DNA from: Sabethes cyaneus
Lineage: Eukaryota > Arthropoda > Insecta > Diptera > Culicidae
Direction: 5' to 3'
NCBI RefSeq assembly: GCF_943734655.1
Contig: NC_071354.1
Location: forward strand, 58,755,544 to 58,819,543
DNA: 64,000 nucleotides
Position numbers and translations under genes: made by a program. The notes under the pieces were generated by a model. The model had not been told where the DNA came from. It worked only from the letters and a program-made list of their open reading frames with translations, and did no database searches. This document shows, piece after piece, positions 60,702 to 64,000 of the stretch. Each line of letters starts with the position of its first letter. The stretch's first letter is position 1.

Positions 60702-63700
60702 CTGTAATGGTAGAGAAAATTGAAACAACACGGATCAGTTGAATAGGTTGAGGCAGAGCAGAACAAGCGGAAAAGCATGGTTTCGATGAGAAAAAAAAGA
60801 ACGAAATCGGTTTAATTCCAATGGAAAACTTCCCGAATCGAGGGAACCGAACGACCGACAGCCAGGACAGCGCGAGCGCGAGGTGAAAAACAATTTCTAC
60901 CCGGTACCCGACTAATGAAAGCGGTTGCAACTTTTGTCGAACTCATTTGTCGATGGAGTAAATTTTTAATGACGATCTCTGTGTTCCGTTTCATTGGTTC
61001 AGGTGAATGTAAACTTGGTCTACCGGGCGGTGGGTTCTGTTCTCGTTTCAACCGTAGCCACGTCGTAGCAGTTGGTTTTGGTTCAGCGAAAAAAGGGTTT
61101 GTTGAAGCGTTTTTTTTTCGACGTCAAATAAAATTATTTTACAAAGTAATCAGATAGGTGATAAGTATAGAATTGAAGTAAGATGAGAAATTATACTACA
61201 TGAGTAATTTAGTGTAAAAAAGTCCTATTCACGAATTACGTGAAGTGCAAAATAAACCCTTTGGTGTTTCTTTTTTTTTTTGTTTTCTGCTTTTCAGTTT
61301 TTCAGCCATTCCTAATTCATGCTATCATTCATGACACGTTTTAGTCTGGTATAAAATTTAGCAGTCAAGTAGAACAGCATAAAGTGTGCTACCTATCATA
61401 CATAAAGTCGAACGTGCAGTTTTTTTTATATCAGGGAGAACATTGTGTTTTTCGGAAACTTTTTGCCAACACAAGTCTAATTACAATGAGCTTTGAGAGA
61501 AAACTTTTCCTTGTATCCCAAATTCGATCGGGTACATTTTGAAACCACTATCCTTCACCCATGATAGTATTTGAAGCAAGCAGATGACAGCAAGATGGTT
61601 CTAACAAATACTTGCACAATCCGACCAGCCGGTGCTAGTGGCATTTTTGACACTTTCCTGAGCTGACATGGCGAGCAGCAGACGATTATTGTCATATGCA
61701 GTGCCGTCATTGCGTAAGGGTTCCACAAGCTGCCGGTCGGTCGGAGCAACTCGGAAGTTTCGTCATTCCGGCCAGAAACTTTTCCATCCAATGGACGAAC
61801 TGCTGCTCATCGCCAGGGAGAAGCAATCGATAGTTGCAATTGACAGGAATTTAATGGTTTCGAAGAAAAAGTTGATCATTTTGTCGGGATGGTGGTCAAA
61901 AATTCTGTTAGGTTGAGCTATGAAAAGTTTCACAGTTGGATGACAGCATTAAATTGCATTGGCAGCAATAGATTTGGAATATGCAAAAAAAAAACGATGC
62001 TAAAGAAGATTTTATACAGATTCGACAAAAAAGAACGTCATAGTCAGAAAACTATTACCCGGAATTTATCTCCGCTTTAAAGAGGACAGGTTTGTGAACC
62101 ATTATTAAAGCCGAAACATTGCAAAACAGAAAACACAAAAAGTTTCATAAGTTCTGTGAGACCGTACGCTGATTAAACCAAAAATCAATAGAAACTGTTG
62201 TGGTGGAAAAGTGGCATTAAAAACAACATTAAAAGTAAACTTCAACTAAGTAAAAATGAGCCACCGTCCTTTCGGTCAATAGTAAAGTTTATTTTTACCC
62301 ACCGGTGCCGAACAGAAATAAGTCATCGGCAGCAACCACCGGAATGGTAACAAACGACAAATTAAAATTTATTACCGGTGCGAACCATCAGCGATGCTTT
62401 TTATTCGTGTTTCTCGTAAAACCGTGAAGTCCCGCCGCCCAGTCCGACCGGGCCGGCCGGCCGTATGGTCACTGCGAGGCGGAAGGAAATAATTTGCATT
62501 AAAATTAATGATAGCCAATCTGGCCACCCGTTGTTCCATCCACCGTGCCGGTTCGGCTGCAAACATCACTAGGTATCTATACCTATAGGTACTCTTGAAA
62601 TATTTACCGTACTCCTTTTGTGCCTTGGAGACGAAAAAAAAATTCGCTGGTTTGCAAATTACCATCACTCGATTTAATCGACAGGAACCGGGTCTGAAGC
62701 TGATTTATGACAGCCTGCACGAATCCGGTGACCGTGAAGCAAGGGCTGAAGTATGGGCAATCGATTTTCTTTGTCGTTTGTATGGAATGACAATCAATGA
62801 CGATGATCTGTAGCATCGCTGCGAAGAAATACTGATGCTATCTAGTTACATCGAGAAATGAAATTCCGAGATTGTCGCAAACATTTATTTCAATTAGCCC
62901 ATAATTTTGAGCGACGTCTGTCGGAAACCTTGCGCCTGGTAATTATGAATAATTAAAAAATGGTACCCTTTTTATGCTTGGAATTTTAAAACACCAATCG
63001 GGGATGAGTAGCACAAGGACGACATCAACAAAGACCAGAACTTTGCTGAAAACTGTATCTGGCTTTTATTCCATTAGTGTTTACTGGCTCCTAAACCAGA
63101 AAGGAATTAGAATTTTATAACAATCACCCAAAATAAACATTCACCTGCAATCAAAGTAAAGGACATTTTCGTGTTCCAAGTGGAACACATTCTCAGTGGA
63201 TGTGTCCGAAACACGGCAGGTGCAGCGTCACTTGCTACCTTTCCTGCCTCCCCGGGAAACCATGCTGTGCCAAGCAGCGTGATGTTGCCATTTCAAAACC
63301 ATGAGCAATCATACCGAACACCTTTACTCCCTGCGGTTGGTTACGGAATGACCGCTGACGACGGAGACGGCAGGTTTACGTTCCGAGGAGTTTCATCTCT
63401 GCTATTTGCCTGTGACCAGCTCAAATTACTCGGTTATGGTCGTCCGTTTCTCTCCCTCCCGGGAGACAGTACGGTACGTTCTGTAATGGCTTGCCAAAAA
63501 CCGACACTAGCGGTCAGTAACAGTCAAGATAAATTCGAACATTTTCATCAGGGGCTTAGCTTAAAGGCGAACCATTTAGCGTTACATTTTGAGCCGCGCT
63601 GAAAGGGGGTGAATTTGTTAATGGAGAAGTTGCATAGTTTGTGAAAGCTTTCGAAGTGAATCATTTTTTTAACGAAGTCTGATGGATTGTCTTCATCAGC

Positions 63701-64000
63701 AGAGTTTTCTTTTAACACAAAATGTAATATGCGTTTTAATTTGAAACAACTTTTGATATCTCTTTTAGATCCAAGATCTATCACAGAGCAATACGAAATG
63801 GTAACGGCACACAAGTTGTTTAAGGGAATCTTTGGGCCAAAACAAAACTAGTACTAGGGCACGGTAGGGTATTTTCCGCCCATTAAGCGATTGCTTCTAT
63901 TTTTTCGGTCTATGGCCTAGTTCTAGTGGAAGGACAGGTGTTGTTGACGCTCTTTCAATGAAAAACAGATTACTTACTGGGCCTGTTTTACCCTTGGCGT
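60702..64000. other. Intronic DNA upstream of the first visible TMTC exon
   Basis: Searched on the minus strand for an exon ending in an HTEA-like peptide and GT; none found. ORFs at 60812-61157, 61555-61916, 62372-62816 and 63171-63602 have no recognised domains. Composition at 60640-61080 and 62380-62560 is GC-richer than average. The last 150 bp carry a repeat also seen at 54950-55085. Confidence 0.4.

Noticed and set aside
63171..63602. 143-codon plus-strand ORF as a separate gene
   Set aside because: No recognisable domain, no splice or promoter context, single open frame of a length expected by chance in this composition.
1..64000. LTR retrotransposon or endogenous viral element
   Set aside because: No pair of long direct repeats with gag/pol motifs, no integrase or protease signature, and no viral replicase or capsid motif was seen in the listed frames.

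Overview
The window is AT-rich, intron-containing and very dense in transposable elements. The mix of elements (RTE/JAM-like, LOA-like and CR1/Jockey-like non-LTR retrotransposons, a Mutator-like element, a hAT-type element, many MITEs and foldback elements) points to a dipteran insect, most likely a mosquito. The species cannot be fixed from the sequence alone.

Only one cellular gene is visible, on the minus strand, and it runs across almost the whole window. It encodes a TMTC protein (transmembrane and TPR repeat-containing; these ER proteins O-mannosylate cadherins), closest to the TMTC1 type. Six internal exons can be placed: 60701-60628, 36640-36320, 36234-36045, 17841-17720, 7684-7520 and 7388-7131. 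Every junction has AG/GT splice signals and all five internal junctions agree in phase (1,130 nt, about 376 codons). They cover the luminal/transmembrane N-terminal half from the GRAD motif, the DUF1736 region, the AERVLYIPS motif and the first TPRs. The first exons lie beyond 64000 and the last before position 1. The introns are about 24.0 kb, 85 bp, 18.2 kb, 10.0 kb and 131 bp. Everything else in the window lies in these introns or in the two flanking ones.

Layout, left to right. 1-3345: CCAAGA-type hexamer satellite split by 1.75 kb of unique DNA. 7131-7684: two TMTC exons. 8095-9053: a TIR element. 10.7-16.2 kb: degenerate TC-rich satellite, split by a 5'-truncated CR1/Jockey-type LINE (11530-14293) and holding a 109-bp pogo-type MITE. 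16.6-17.1 kb: a MITE, then the 17.7 kb TMTC exon. 20-26.4 kb: RTE relics, a LOA-type LINE with a 1.14-kb DNA element inside its ORF, and several relatives of that element. 30.0-34.2 kb: a mariner relic, a Mutator-like element whose terminal inverted repeats are arrays of a 15-bp unit, and an RTE relic. 36.0-36.6 kb: two TMTC exons. 38.6-40.5 kb: a hAT-type element with an 8-bp target duplication that encloses an RTE relic with its own MITE. 41.0-44.2 kb: a near full-length RTE element with a 9-bp target duplication, inserted in an older LINE. 44.9-45.3 kb: 56 perfect copies of a heptamer. 49.5-50.1 kb: a short relative of the Mutator-like element. 50.1-54.9 kb: a nearly complete CR1/Jockey-type LINE with a PHD-finger ORF1. 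55.2-59.6 kb: three foldback elements. 58.4-60.2 kb: six copies of a 16-bp motif. 60.6 kb: the most upstream visible TMTC exon.

The strongest observations are the recovery of the TMTC gene from small exons hidden among antisense and spurious ORFs, the Mutator-like element with tandem-repeat termini, the six-copy GCGTTGTAACGTCACG cluster, and several nested insertions whose target duplications or frame restoration can be read directly. I found no bacterial-type system, CRISPR array, LTR retrotransposon or convincing viral insertion.
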